A stretch of DNA of 64,000 nt. Origin: Bacteroidetes bacterium UKL13-3. Lineage in GTDB: Bacteria > Bacteroidota > Bacteroidia > UKL13-3. A program made the position numbers and the translations under genes. Each line of letters begins with the position of its first letter. The first letter of the stretch is position 1. Under the pieces are notes generated by a model. That model had not been told where the DNA came from and ran no database searches. It saw nothing but the letters and a program-made list of their open reading frames with translations. Positions 36,940 to 45,382 of the stretch are shown one piece after another. Location of the stretch: positions 682,001 through 746,000 of the forward strand of contig CP012155.1 in NCBI GenBank assembly GCA_001602415.1, given 5' to 3'.

Positions 36940-37494
36940 ATGTCACGTATAGGAAAAGCGCCAATTGCATTACCTGCCGGAGTTGAATTAAAAGTTTCAA
37001 ACGGTAACGTAGTAACAGTAAAAGGACCTAAAGGAGAATTGCACCAAACTGTAGATGCAGATATTAAAGTAGAAGTTGAAAACAACGAAATTTTAGTAAA
37101 ACGTCCTACAGATCAAAAGCGTCACAAAGCCATGCATGGTTTGTATCGTTCATTGATTAGCAACATGGTTGTTGGTGTTACTGCGGGTTACAAAGTACAA
37201 CAAGAACTAGTGGGTGTGGGTTACAAAGCTGCTAATGATGGAAACATCTTAGATTTAACTTTGGGCTACTCGCATCATATTTACTTCGAAATTCCGAAGG
37301 AAGTATCTGTGAAAACAGAACAAGAAAAAGGTAAAAACCCGATTATCACACTTGAAAGTGCTGATAAACAATTAATCGGACAAGTAGCCGCAAAAATCAG
37401 AAGCTTACGTAAGCCTGAGCCATACAAAGGAAAAGGTATCAAATTCGTAGGTGAACAATTAAGAAGAAAAGCCGGTAAAACAGCGTCTAAATAA
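36940..37494 (+). CDS. rplF: 50S ribosomal protein L6
   Basis: 184 residues: SRIGKAPIALPAGVELKV, VTVKGPKGEL, GVGYKAANDGNILDLTLGYSH in part and KPEPYKGKGIKFVGE. L6 sits at the GTPase-factor site of the 50S subunit. It has a strong Shine-Dalgarno sequence, unlike its neighbours. Confidence 0.97.
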   Translation: MSRIGKAPIALPAGVELKVSNGNVVTVKGPKGELHQTVDADIKVEVENNEILVKRPTDQKRHKAMHGLYRSLISNMVVGVTAGYKVQQELVGVGYKAANDGNILDLTLGYSHHIYFEIPKEVSVKTEQEKGKNPIITLESADKQLIGQVAAKIRSLRKPEPYKGKGIKFVGEQLRRKAGKTASK

Positions 37495-37506
37495 AATCGA
37501 AGAATT

Positions 37507-37851
37507 ATGTTGGCTAAAGTACAAAGAAGAACAAAAATCAAAGCAGGCATTAGAAGCCGTGTTTTTGGTACACCTGAAAGACCACGTTTGTCGGTTTTCA
37601 GAAGTAATAAACAGATATACGCTCAAGTTATTGATGACGTTCATGGCAAAACACTTGCTGCAGCTTCATCTAAAAACTTAACCAATAAAATGACCAGTGT
37701 TGAGAAATCGGCATTAGTTGGAAAAGCATTAGCAGAAAAAGCCTTGCAAGCAGGAATCAGCACAGTAGTATTCGACAGAAATGGTTACTTATACCATGGT
37801 CGTGTAAAAAGTTTAGCTGATGGTGCCAGAGAGGGAGGTTTAAAATTTTAA
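37507..37851 (+). CDS. rplR: 50S ribosomal protein L18
   Basis: 114 residues: [34 protein letters not shown] in part and [26 protein letters not shown] in part. L18 brings 5S rRNA into the 50S subunit together with L5. Confidence 0.97.
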   Translation: MLAKVQRRTKIKAGIRSRVFGTPERPRLSVFRSNKQIYAQVIDDVHGKTLAAASSKNLTNKMTSVEKSALVGKALAEKALQAGISTVVFDRNGYLYHGRVKSLADGAREGGLKF

Positions 37852-37897
37852 TAACAATTATAAGGTGGTAGTAATGCTCCTTTAATTAAAGAAAGAT

Positions 37898-38419
37898 ATG
37901 TCAACAGCTAACGTAAAAAGAGTAAAAACAACCGACATCGAACTCAAAGAAAGAGTGGTATCGATAAACCGTGTTGCCAAAGTAACCAAAGGTGGTAGAA
38001 CATTTAGTTTTTCTGCACTTGTGGTGGTTGGTGATTCAAACGGAATTATTGGTTACGGTTTGGGCAAGGCTAATGAGGTAACCGATGCAATCAATAAAGG
38101 AATTGATGATGCTAAGAAAAACCTCATCAAAGTTCCGGTATTAAAAGGTACAGTTCCACACGAACAATTGGGTAAATATGGAGGAGGACGTGTTTTCTTA
38201 AAACCGGCTGCTCATGGAACAGGAGTAATTGCAGGTGGTGCGATGCGCGCAGTATTGGAAAGTGCTGGTGTAACAGACGTATTGGCAAAATCAAAAGGTT
38301 CTTCTAACCCGCACAACGTGGTTAAGGCAACCATTGATGCTTTGCTCAACATGCGTGATGCATTCACTATTGCTCAACAAAGAGGTATTAGTTTAAAGAA
38401 AGTTTTTAACGGAGAGTAA
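37898..38419 (+). CDS. rpsE: 30S ribosomal protein S5
   Basis: 173 residues: [31 protein letters not shown] in part, [14 protein letters not shown], and [20 protein letters not shown]5 lines the mRNA entry site with S3 and S4. The N-terminal loop that affects spectinomycin binding looks normal. A 46-base gap precedes it. Confidence 0.97.
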   Translation: MSTANVKRVKTTDIELKERVVSINRVAKVTKGGRTFSFSALVVVGDSNGIIGYGLGKANEVTDAINKGIDDAKKNLIKVPVLKGTVPHEQLGKYGGGRVFLKPAAHGTGVIAGGAMRAVLESAGVTDVLAKSKGSSNPHNVVKATIDALLNMRDAFTIAQQRGISLKKVFNGE

Positions 38420-38423
38420 TAAG

Positions 38424-38603
38424 ATGGCAACAGTTAGAATCACACAGGTAAAATCAATTATTGACAGACCTGAACCGCAAAAAAGAACCATCAGAGCTTT
38501 AGGATTTACCAAAACTAACCAAACATTGGAAAAAGAAGGTACTCCGCAAGTGATGGGTATGATCAGACAAGTAGCGCATTTGCTCAAAATTGAAAACGTT
38601 TAA
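38424..38603 (+). CDS. rpmD: 50S ribosomal protein L30
   Basis: 59 residues: MATVRITQVKSIIDRPEPQK, then RTIRALGFTKTNQTLEKEGTP and IRQVAHLLKIENV. This small gene fits between rpsE and rplO exactly where L30 lies in the spc operon. Normal length for bacterial L30. Confidence 0.95.
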   Translation: MATVRITQVKSIIDRPEPQKRTIRALGFTKTNQTLEKEGTPQVMGMIRQVAHLLKIENV

Positions 38604-38617
38604 TCAGATTAAGCATA

Positions 38618-39097
38618 ATGAAATTACATACATTAAAACCAGCTGCTGGTTCAATAAAAAGAGAAGGTAAGCGTGTAGGACGTGGAGAAGGTTCCGGAAA
38701 AGGTGGAACCGCGGCACGTGGACACAAGGGTGCTGGATCTCGCTCTGGTACTAGTACCAAAAGAGGTTTTGAAGGAGGTCAAATGCCTTTATACAGACGT
38801 ATTCCTAAGTTTGGTTTCAAAAACTTGAACCGTGTTGAATATGCAGGTATTAACCTTGATAAAATTCAAACATTAATAGAAGAGAAATCATTAACATCAA
38901 TTGATTTGAGTACGTTTATCGAAAACGGATTGGTTTCTAAAAAAGAATTAGTTAAAGTTCTAGGTCGTGGCGAAATCAAAGCGGCAGTAGAAGTTAAAGC
39001 TCACGCATTCTCGGAAACAGCTAAAAAAGCAATCGAAGCTGCGGGTGGATCAGTAGTTCTTGTTCCTACATACAAAGTAAAAGCAGAAAACGCCTAG
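38618..39097 (+). CDS. rplO: 50S ribosomal protein L15
   Basis: 159 residues: LHTLKPAAGSIKREGKRVGRGEGSGKGGTA in part, GFEGGQMPLYRRIPKFGF and VLGRGEIKAAVEVKAHAFSETAKKAIEAAGG in part. The Gly/Arg/Lys-rich N-terminus winds through 23S rRNA. It ends 3 bases before secY. Confidence 0.97.
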   Translation: MKLHTLKPAAGSIKREGKRVGRGEGSGKGGTAARGHKGAGSRSGTSTKRGFEGGQMPLYRRIPKFGFKNLNRVEYAGINLDKIQTLIEEKSLTSIDLSTFIENGLVSKKELVKVLGRGEIKAAVEVKAHAFSETAKKAIEAAGGSVVLVPTYKVKAENA

Positions 39098-39100
39098 TAC

Positions 39101-40456
39101 ATGAAAAAACTCATCGAGACCATAAAAAATATCTATCGAATTGAGGAGTTGAGGTATAAATTAGCCATCACCTTCTGGTTGTTACTTATTTACCGTTTTG
39201 GTACTTATGTAACCTTACCAGGTGTTGACCCTAATGCTTTGGAAGGTTCTGCCAAGCAAGCTGCCGGTGGGATTTTCGGATTGATTAATATGTTTGCTGG
39301 TGGTGCTTTCGGTCGTGGATCTATCTTCGCCTTAGGTATCATGCCTTACATCTCTGCATCAATTGTTGTTCAGTTACTAACCATGGCTGTTCCTTCTTTC
39401 CAAAAAATGCAAAAGGAGGGAGAAGATGGAAGAAGAAAAATTAACCAGATAACACGTTACTTAACCATTCTTATTACTGTTGTTCAGTCGATTGGGTTCT
39501 TAATTAACTTAAAATCTGAAAATCCAGGTGCGATTATTTCTATAACACATCCTGAAGTAGTTTCTGATTTCTTCTTCATGATTACTTCCGTAATCGTATT
39601 AACAGCAAGTACCATGTTTGTTCTTTGGCTTGGTGAGCGTATTACCGATAAAGGTATTGGAAATGGTGTGTCATTGATTATCATGATTGGTATCATTGCT
39701 CGTTTACCATTTGCTTTAAAAGAAGAGTTCAACTTCAAGTTATCTGAATCAGGTGGAGGATTGGTGATTTTCTTAATCGAATTGGCTGCATTGTTTGGTG
39801 TTATTATGGCTGTAATTATGTTGGTGCAAGGAGTAAGAAAGATTCCTGTTCAATACGCAAAACGAATTGTAGGAAATCGTCAATACGGAGGAGTACGCCA
39901 ATATATACCTTTAAAGGTAAATGCTGCGGGTGTTATGCCAATCATCTTTGCTCAGGCGTTGATGTTTATTCCCTCAACGGTTGCTCAGTTTTTTCCAAAT
40001 GAAACAATGCAAGGTATTATTGCACAGTTTATCAATCCTGGATCATTGGGTTACAACCTAACATTCGCTATCCTCATTATTATATTTACGTATTTCTATA
40101 CTGCGATCTCTGTTAATCCAACACAAATTGCTGATGATATGAAACGTAATGGTGGTTTTATTCCGGGAGTTAAACCGGGTCAGGCTACTGCAAGTTTCAT
40201 TGATCAGGTAATGTCGCGCATAACTCTGCCTGGTGCTTTGTTCTTAGCGGCTATTGCAATCATGCCAGGATTGGCGGGAGTACTAAACATTAATAGTCAG
40301 TTTGCTCAGTTTTACGGAGGAACGTCATTGTTGATTTTAGTAGGGGTAGTATTAGATACATTACAACAAATCGAAAGTCACTTATTAATGCGTCACTATG
40401 ATGGCTTAATGCAATCGGGACGTATAAAAGGAAGATCAACGGTTGGTGCTGCATAA
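39101..40456 (+). CDS. secY: Protein translocase subunit SecY
   Basis: 451 residues with ten hydrophobic helices. Landmarks are FGTYVTLPGVDPNAL, MFAGGAFGRGSIFALGIMPYISASIV (plug and helix 2 region, in part), GIGNGVSLIIMIGI, and the cytoplasmic loop VQYAKRIVGNRQYGG. SecY is the channel for secretory and membrane proteins. As in most bacteria it follows rplO. adk and map, which often follow secY, are absent; infA comes next. Confidence 0.97.
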   Translation: MKKLIETIKNIYRIEELRYKLAITFWLLLIYRFGTYVTLPGVDPNALEGSAKQAAGGIFGLINMFAGGAFGRGSIFALGIMPYISASIVVQLLTMAVPSFQKMQKEGEDGRRKINQITRYLTILITVVQSIGFLINLKSENPGAIISITHPEVVSDFFFMITSVIVLTASTMFVLWLGERITDKGIGNGVSLIIMIGIIARLPFALKEEFNFKLSESGGGLVIFLIELAALFGVIMAVIMLVQGVRKIPVQYAKRIVGNRQYGGVRQYIPLKVNAAGVMPIIFAQALMFIPSTVAQFFPNETMQGIIAQFINPGSLGYNLTFAILIIIFTYFYTAISVNPTQIADDMKRNGGFIPGVKPGQATASFIDQVMSRITLPGALFLAAIAIMPGLAGVLNINSQFAQFYGGTSLLILVGVVLDTLQQIESHLLMRHYDGLMQSGRIKGRSTVGAA

Positions 40457-40461
40457 ATAAA

Positions 40462-40492
40462 TTGGCAAATAATAAATAATCTGCTATTTTTG
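40462..40492 (+). promoter_or_regulatory. Likely internal promoter before infA
   Basis: TTG (40462-40464) and TATTTTTG (40485-40492) are 20 bases apart, a full consensus match, in the 55-base gap between secY and infA. The following CAGCCC also follows the distal rpsL promoter. Confidence 0.7.
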
Positions 40493-40511
40493 CAGCCCTT
40501 AAATTGAAAAT

Positions 40512-40730
40512 ATGTCGAAACAAGCTCTTATAAAACAAGATGGTGTCATTACAGAAGCATTATCCAATGCAATGTTCAGGGTACAACTTGAAAACGGACA
40601 TGAAATTATAGCACACATCTCAGGTAAAATGAGAATGCACTATATTAAAATTCTGCCGGGAGATAAAATCTCGGTTGAAATGTCGCCATATGATTTATCA
40701 AAAGGTAGAATAATTTATAGATACAAATAA
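40512..40730 (+). CDS. infA: Translation initiation factor IF-1
   Basis: 72 residues, family-exact: [24 protein letters not shown] in part, [26 protein letters not shown] in part and [14 protein letters not shown] one-domain OB-fold that covers the A site during initiation. It probably has its own promoter. Confidence 0.97.
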   Translation: MSKQALIKQDGVITEALSNAMFRVQLENGHEIIAHISGKMRMHYIKILPGDKISVEMSPYDLSKGRIIYRYK

Positions 40731-40731
40731 C

Positions 40732-40848
40732 ATGAAGGTTAGAGCATCAGTAAAAAAACGCAGTGAAGACTGCAAGATTGTGAAACGTAACGGAAGAGTT
40801 TACGTTATCAACAAAAAGAATCCAAAATTTAAACAACGTCAAGGATAA
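40732..40848 (+). CDS. rpmJ: 50S ribosomal protein L36 (zinc-free form)
   Basis: 38 residues starting [19 protein letters not shown] and ending [11 protein letters not shown]. Zinc-binding L36 has three cysteines and a histidine; only one cysteine is left here, so it should fold without zinc. It lies directly after infA (one base between) as in other bacteria. Confidence 0.94.
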   Translation: MKVRASVKKRSEDCKIVKRNGRVYVINKKNPKFKQRQG

Positions 40849-40857
40849 TAAATAACT

Positions 40858-41235
40858 ATGGCTCGTATATCAGGTATTGATTTACCAAAAAATAAGCGTG
40901 GTGAGATAGGTCTTACCTACATTTTCGGGATAGGCCGTTCAACTGCTGTTAAAATTTTAATAGAGAATGGAATTAGCTTGGATAAAAAAGTTCAAGAGTG
41001 GGATGATGATGATTTGAACAAAATCAGAAAGCATATCACTGAGTTGATCACTGTTGAGGGCGAATTACGTTCCGAAAAACAATTGAACATCAAACGTTTG
41101 ATGGATATTGGTTGTTACCGTGGACTGCGCCATCGTAAAGGCTTGCCAGTACGTGGTCAACGTACCAGAACAAACTCACGTACCCGTAAAGGTAAACGTA
41201 AAACAGTTGCTGGTAAGAAAAAGGTTACTAAATAA
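40858..41235 (+). CDS. rpsM: 30S ribosomal protein S13
   Basis: 125 residues: [27 protein letters not shown] in part, [28 protein letters not shown] in part and a Lys-rich tail that reaches the P-site tRNA. It starts the alpha-operon block. Confidence 0.97.
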   Translation: MARISGIDLPKNKRGEIGLTYIFGIGRSTAVKILIENGISLDKKVQEWDDDDLNKIRKHITELITVEGELRSEKQLNIKRLMDIGCYRGLRHRKGLPVRGQRTRTNSRTRKGKRKTVAGKKKVTK

Positions 41236-41258
41236 TAGTTTGTAAATAAGAATTAGCA

Positions 41259-41654
41259 ATGGCTACAAATACAGGTAAAAAAACTAGCAAGAAAAAAACT
41301 GTTGTGATTGACTCTCTTGGTCAAGCTCATATTCAGGCTAGTTTCAACAATATCATTATATCTATTACCAACTCACAAGGTCAAGTAGTATCTTGGGCTT
41401 CGGCAGGTAAAATGGGCTTCAGGGGTTCTAAAAAGAACACTCCATATGCAGCTCAAATGGCCGCATCTGATTGCGCTAAGGTTGCAGTTGATTTGGGAAT
41501 GAAAAAAATTGAAGTGTTCGTTAAAGGACCTGGCTCAGGACGTGATTCAGCTATCCGTACGTTAGCCGGTGCAGGTTTGGAAGTAACTACCATTAAAGAT
41601 ATTACTCCACTTCCACATAACGGATGTCGTCCTCCAAAGAAGAGAAGAGTTTAA
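41259..41654 (+). CDS. rpsK: 30S ribosomal protein S11
   Basis: 131 residues: [35 protein letters not shown] in parts, and the C-terminal [23 protein letters not shown] in part. S11 lies on the 30S platform near the mRNA exit. Confidence 0.97.
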   Translation: MATNTGKKTSKKKTVVIDSLGQAHIQASFNNIIISITNSQGQVVSWASAGKMGFRGSKKNTPYAAQMAASDCAKVAVDLGMKKIEVFVKGPGSGRDSAIRTLAGAGLEVTTIKDITPLPHNGCRPPKKRRV

Positions 41655-41681
41655 TTATTAACGAATTACAAGAAAGAAGCA

Positions 41682-42290
41682 ATGGCTAGATTTATAGGAG
41701 CAAAAACTAAAATCGCACGTAAGTTTAAAGAAGCGATTTACGGTCCTGATAAAAACTTTGAAAAAAGAAATTATCCTCCGGGACAACATGGACAATCGCG
41801 CAAGCGTTCCAAGCCAACTGAGTATGCTATTCAGTTGACAGAAAAACAAAAGGCTAAATATACTTATGGTTTGTTAGAGCGTCAGTTCTACAAAACGTTT
41901 GAGGAAGCAGCTCGTAAGAAAGGTGTTACCGGTGAAAACTTAATGAAGTTTTTGGAAGCACGTTTGGATAACACAGTTTATCGTTTAGGATTTGCAACAA
42001 CTCGCAGCATGGCTCGTCAGTTGGTTAGCCATCGCCACATTACTGTTAACGGTAAGGTTGTTAATATTGCTTCTTATTCGTTAAAACCTGGTGATGTAGT
42101 TGGTGTTCGTGAAAAATCTCAAACACTTGAAGTGATTTCAGATTCAGTAGCTGCAAGCAACCCATCTAAATTTAACTGGCTAAGTGCCGATCAAAAAGCA
42201 TTAAAAGGAACGTTCTTGGCTTATCCTGAAAGAGAAAGCATTCCTGAAAACATCAAAGAACAATTAATCGTTGAGTTGTACTCAAAATAA
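41682..42290 (+). CDS. rpsD: 30S ribosomal protein S4
   Basis: 202 residues: [40 protein letters not shown], and the S4 RNA-binding domain [35 protein letters not shown] in parts. No N-terminal zinc cysteines, so it is the zinc-free form. S4 starts 30S body assembly and can control the alpha operon in other bacteria. Confidence 0.97.
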   Translation: MARFIGAKTKIARKFKEAIYGPDKNFEKRNYPPGQHGQSRKRSKPTEYAIQLTEKQKAKYTYGLLERQFYKTFEEAARKKGVTGENLMKFLEARLDNTVYRLGFATTRSMARQLVSHRHITVNGKVVNIASYSLKPGDVVGVREKSQTLEVISDSVAASNPSKFNWLSADQKALKGTFLAYPERESIPENIKEQLIVELYSK

Positions 42291-42309
42291 TAATTAATCT
42301 ATTACATAA

Positions 42310-43302
42310 ATGGCTATTCTCGCATTTCAAAAACCTGATAAAGTTATCATGCACAAAGAAACTGACTTCTTTGGTCAGTTTGAGTTCCGCCCTTTGGAAA
42401 AAGGATACGGTGTTACCATCGGTAATGCTTTGCGCAGAATTCTTCTTTCTTCTTTAGAGGGTTATGCAATTACATCCGTAAAAATCACTGGTGTTGAGCA
42501 TGAGTTTTCTACCATCAAGGGTGTAATTGAAGATGTAACTGAAATCGTATTAAACCTTAAACAAGTTCGTTTTAAACGTGTTGTTGACGGTGTTGATAGT
42601 GAAAAAATATTCATCAGTGTAAAAGGCCAAGAGCAATTTACTGCGGGTGAAATTAGTAAGCACACAAACGCATTTAAAATCCTAAATCCGGAATTGGTCA
42701 TTTGTAATATGGACCCTAAGGTTCAGATTGAAATGGAGATTACGGTTGAAAAAGGTAGAGGTTATGTTCCTGCAGAAGAGAACAAACCTAAAGATGCTGT
42801 TATCGGTTTAATTCCGGTTGATGCCATTTTTACACCAATAAAAAATGTGAAATACAGTGTTGAGGACTATCGCGTTGAGCAAAAAACAGATTACGAGAAG
42901 TTAACTGTTGAAATCTCAAGCGATGGATCTATCCACCCTGAAGATGCATTGAAAGAAGCTGCAAAAATATTGATTCAACATTTTATGTTGTTCTCTGATG
43001 AGTTAATTACTTTAGATACTCAGGTTAAAGAGGCTCCGCAAGAAGTTGATGAAAATGTACTACATATTCGTAAAATCTTAAAAACACCTCTATCTGATCT
43101 TGATCTATCAGTGCGTGCTTACAATTGCTTGAAAGCAGCTGATATCAAAACTTTGGGTGAGTTAGTAGCATTTGATATTGCCGACTTGTTGAAATTCCGC
43201 AACTTCGGTAAGAAATCACTTTCTGAGTTAGAAGAACTTGCAAGAGATAAGGGCTTAACTTTTGGAATGGATGTGGCTAAATATTTAGGTAACGAAGAAT
43301 AA
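42310..43302 (+). CDS. rpoA: RNA polymerase alpha subunit
   Basis: 330 residues. The N-terminal domain has [27 protein letters not shown] in part and the dimer/assembly segments. The C-terminal domain after the linker near residue 235 has [23 protein letters not shown] in part and [18 protein letters not shown], the DNA- and activator-binding helix-hairpin-helix. It lies between rpsD and rplQ as usual. Confidence 0.97.
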   Translation: MAILAFQKPDKVIMHKETDFFGQFEFRPLEKGYGVTIGNALRRILLSSLEGYAITSVKITGVEHEFSTIKGVIEDVTEIVLNLKQVRFKRVVDGVDSEKIFISVKGQEQFTAGEISKHTNAFKILNPELVICNMDPKVQIEMEITVEKGRGYVPAEENKPKDAVIGLIPVDAIFTPIKNVKYSVEDYRVEQKTDYEKLTVEISSDGSIHPEDALKEAAKILIQHFMLFSDELITLDTQVKEAPQEVDENVLHIRKILKTPLSDLDLSVRAYNCLKAADIKTLGELVAFDIADLLKFRNFGKKSLSELEELARDKGLTFGMDVAKYLGNEE

Positions 43303-43337
43303 TAAACAGACTGTAAAACAGACAAATTTTTTGAACG

Positions 43338-43814
43338 ATGAGACACGGAAAAACAGTTAATCACTTAGGAAGAACAGCCTCACATAGATCTGCAATGTTA
43401 GCTAATATGGCATCTTCGCTAATTGTTCATAAGCGCATTACAACTACTTTAGCTAAAGCTAAAGCATTGAGAAAATATATTGAGCCAATCATCACTAAAG
43501 GTAAAGATGATTCAACAAACTCACGTAGGGTAGTATTCAGTTACCTTGGTAACAAGGATTCTGTAAAAGAATTATTTGGAACTGTTGCGCCAAAGGTTGG
43601 CGATAGACCAGGTGGATATACTCGTATCTTAAAGTTAACAAACCGCAAAGGTGATAACGCAGAAATGGCAGTTATGGAGTTAGTTGACTTTAACGAGGTG
43701 GTGATGAATGACAAAGCAGCTAAAGCTGAAACGAAGAAAACAACCCGTAGAAGTAGAGTAAAAAGCAATAAAGCAATGGGCGATTTGGCAACAGATGAAA
43801 CAACTGTAGAGTAA
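43338..43814 (+). CDS. rplQ: 50S ribosomal protein L17
   Basis: 158 residues: [50 protein letters not shown] in part, and [21 protein letters not shown] in part. The last 40 residues ([15 protein letters not shown] and following) extend beyond the E. coli protein. Last gene of the supercluster, followed by a strong terminator. Confidence 0.97.
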   Translation: MRHGKTVNHLGRTASHRSAMLANMASSLIVHKRITTTLAKAKALRKYIEPIITKGKDDSTNSRRVVFSYLGNKDSVKELFGTVAPKVGDRPGGYTRILKLTNRKGDNAEMAVMELVDFNEVVMNDKAAKAETKKTTRRSRVKSNKAMGDLATDETTVE

Positions 43815-43837
43815 TTTTCTATTACACATATTATATA

Positions 43838-43870
43838 AAAAAGACGACTCACTAAGTCGTCTTTTTTTTG
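43838..43870 (+). terminator. Terminator of the ribosomal supercluster
   Basis: AAGACGACT (43841-43849) and AGTCGTCTT (43855-43863) form a perfect 9-bp stem with a 5-base loop, followed by T6. It starts 24 bases after the rplQ stop. Confidence 0.92.
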
Positions 43871-43956
43871 TATTGTTTTGCATGGTAGCGTGCAAAAAAG
43901 TGACATACAAGCAAACAAGTGTGTAGCGCATTGAATACTGCGTAAAATAGCTGTTT

Positions 43957-44096
43957 AACCTGAGTTCGGTTTAAGCCGCCAATGTCAATTGTTGTTCAAG
44001 TTGCTTGATAAGCTGAGGGTTTGTTTCCTCAATATCTTTTTTGATGGAAGGTTTTTTAGGAAAGAAAGAATACGCAGCAATTGCACTCATAATATT
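43957..44096 (-). repeat. Duplicated 140-base end of IS982
   Basis: These 140 bases are repeated directly and without visible change at 44097-44236, where they form the transposase-3' end of IS982 copy 2. The unit runs from the terminal AACCTGAGTTCGG to ATAATATT inside the transposase gene. GTTT precedes 43957 and also follows the far end of the full element at 45162, so the duplication arose inside one insertion. Confidence 0.85.
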
Positions 44097-45162
44097 AACC
44101 TGAGTTCGGTTTAAGCCGCCAATGTCAATTGTTGTTCAAGTTGCTTGATAAGCTGAGGGTTTGTTTCCTCAATATCTTTTTTGATGGAAGGTTTTTTAGG
44201 AAAGAAAGAATACGCAGCAATTGCACTCATAATATTAAGAAGAAAACCGCTGATAGAGCGATGTCTTGTATGTTCAACTTGACAAATGTTTTTTAACTCA
44301 TCATTTACGGTTTCAATCACGGACCGTTTCCTTAAAAGAAGTTTCTCTTCATTGCTCAATGCTTTAGATTTCATGTTTCTTCTTACAGCTGTAATGAGTT
44401 GTATACCGTTGCCAAAAAGCAGATCACTCAATGCTTTTGAGATATATCCCTTATCTCCAAATAGTTTTCCGAAAAGGTCTTTAGTCATATTGGTAATTGT
44501 TTTAGCATCTCTATCATCCACATTTCCTTTGGTTAGAAAGAAAGATAATATCTCACCTTTGTCGTTTATAATCAGGTGAAGTTTAAAGCAGAACCATCCC
44601 ATTGATGATTTACCAACCTCTGCGAAGCCTTTAAATGTTTTATTACGCTTTATCCTTTTGTTGTGACAAACACGCAGTACAGTAGAATCAATAAAGCTAA
44701 TGCCAGTGCACTCGCCTTTGCAACAATGATGGAGAAACAACATGAATGCAATAGCACAACGATGACTCAATTCAATAAACCTGTTATAGGAAACCAATCC
44801 GGGAAAATCTTCTCTTAAATGAACAGACACATAGTCCACATAAAAATGCTTGAAATTCCTGAATTGACCACCATGAAACGCAATCAGGAGTGTGATAATT
44901 TCAGAGTCACACATTCCGGCTTTTCTATTTCTTGTTTTAACGTTTGATGGTGCGGGTAATTGGTGTTTTGAATACAAAATTTCAAATTCATTGCAGAAAT
45001 CATCAACTTTTACAAAAGTTTCTGTAATTTTATCTCGTAGCATTGGTGTGTTTTTTATGTTTTTTTGGACTACAAAATTAACACTTCCAATGCTACTAAT
45101 TATTTGATTACCAAATAATTATAAACAAAATAATCAACACTTTCTTATCCCGAACTCAGGTT
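44097..45162 (-). mobile_element. IS982-family insertion sequence, copy 2
   Basis: 1066 bases, nearly identical to 16234-17303 in the opposite orientation, with the same ends AACCTGAGTTCGG and CCGAACTCAGGTT. It lies about 230 bases past the supercluster terminator, and together with the duplicated end is flanked by GTTT on both sides (43953-43956 and 45163-45166), a candidate target duplication. After it comes TTAGGTAAA, also seen directly after copy 1. Confidence 0.88.
44111..45043 (-). CDS. IS982-family transposase (copy 2)
   Basis: 310 residues, the same protein as at 16353 apart from a one-residue loss (WFCFK for WFFGFK) and a few substitutions (LFGDKGY, LLNIMS). DDE motifs FIDSTVLRVC, GNVDDRD and SVIETVNDELKN are intact. 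The missing residue lies just before the second catalytic aspartate region, in the strand FKLHLIIND, so activity is likely but not certain. Confidence 0.92.
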   Translation of the reverse strand: MLRDKITETFVKVDDFCNEFEILYSKHQLPAPSNVKTRNRKAGMCDSEIITLLIAFHGGQFRNFKHFYVDYVSVHLREDFPGLVSYNRFIELSHRCAIAFMLFLHHCCKGECTGISFIDSTVLRVCHNKRIKRNKTFKGFAEVGKSSMGWFCFKLHLIINDKGEILSFFLTKGNVDDRDAKTITNMTKDLFGKLFGDKGYISKALSDLLFGNGIQLITAVRRNMKSKALSNEEKLLLRKRSVIETVNDELKNICQVEHTRHRSISGFLLNIMSAIAAYSFFPKKPSIKKDIEETNPQLIKQLEQQLTLAA

Positions 45163-45382
45163 GTTTAGGTAAATTGCGTTGCACTCTTACAGGCAGGCCT
45201 TCGGTATTTTCAAAGGTCATTCCTTTTTACATTTTGGTATGCACACTAAATCATAAAATTTTCTTAAAGTAATCTATCTTATTTGTAGTTTATAAAAACA
45301 CAGTAAATTTGAACAGTAAAATTTGGCTATTTCAGTATTCGTAGAACACAGAAATAGTTGATACCACATAACATTAATATAC

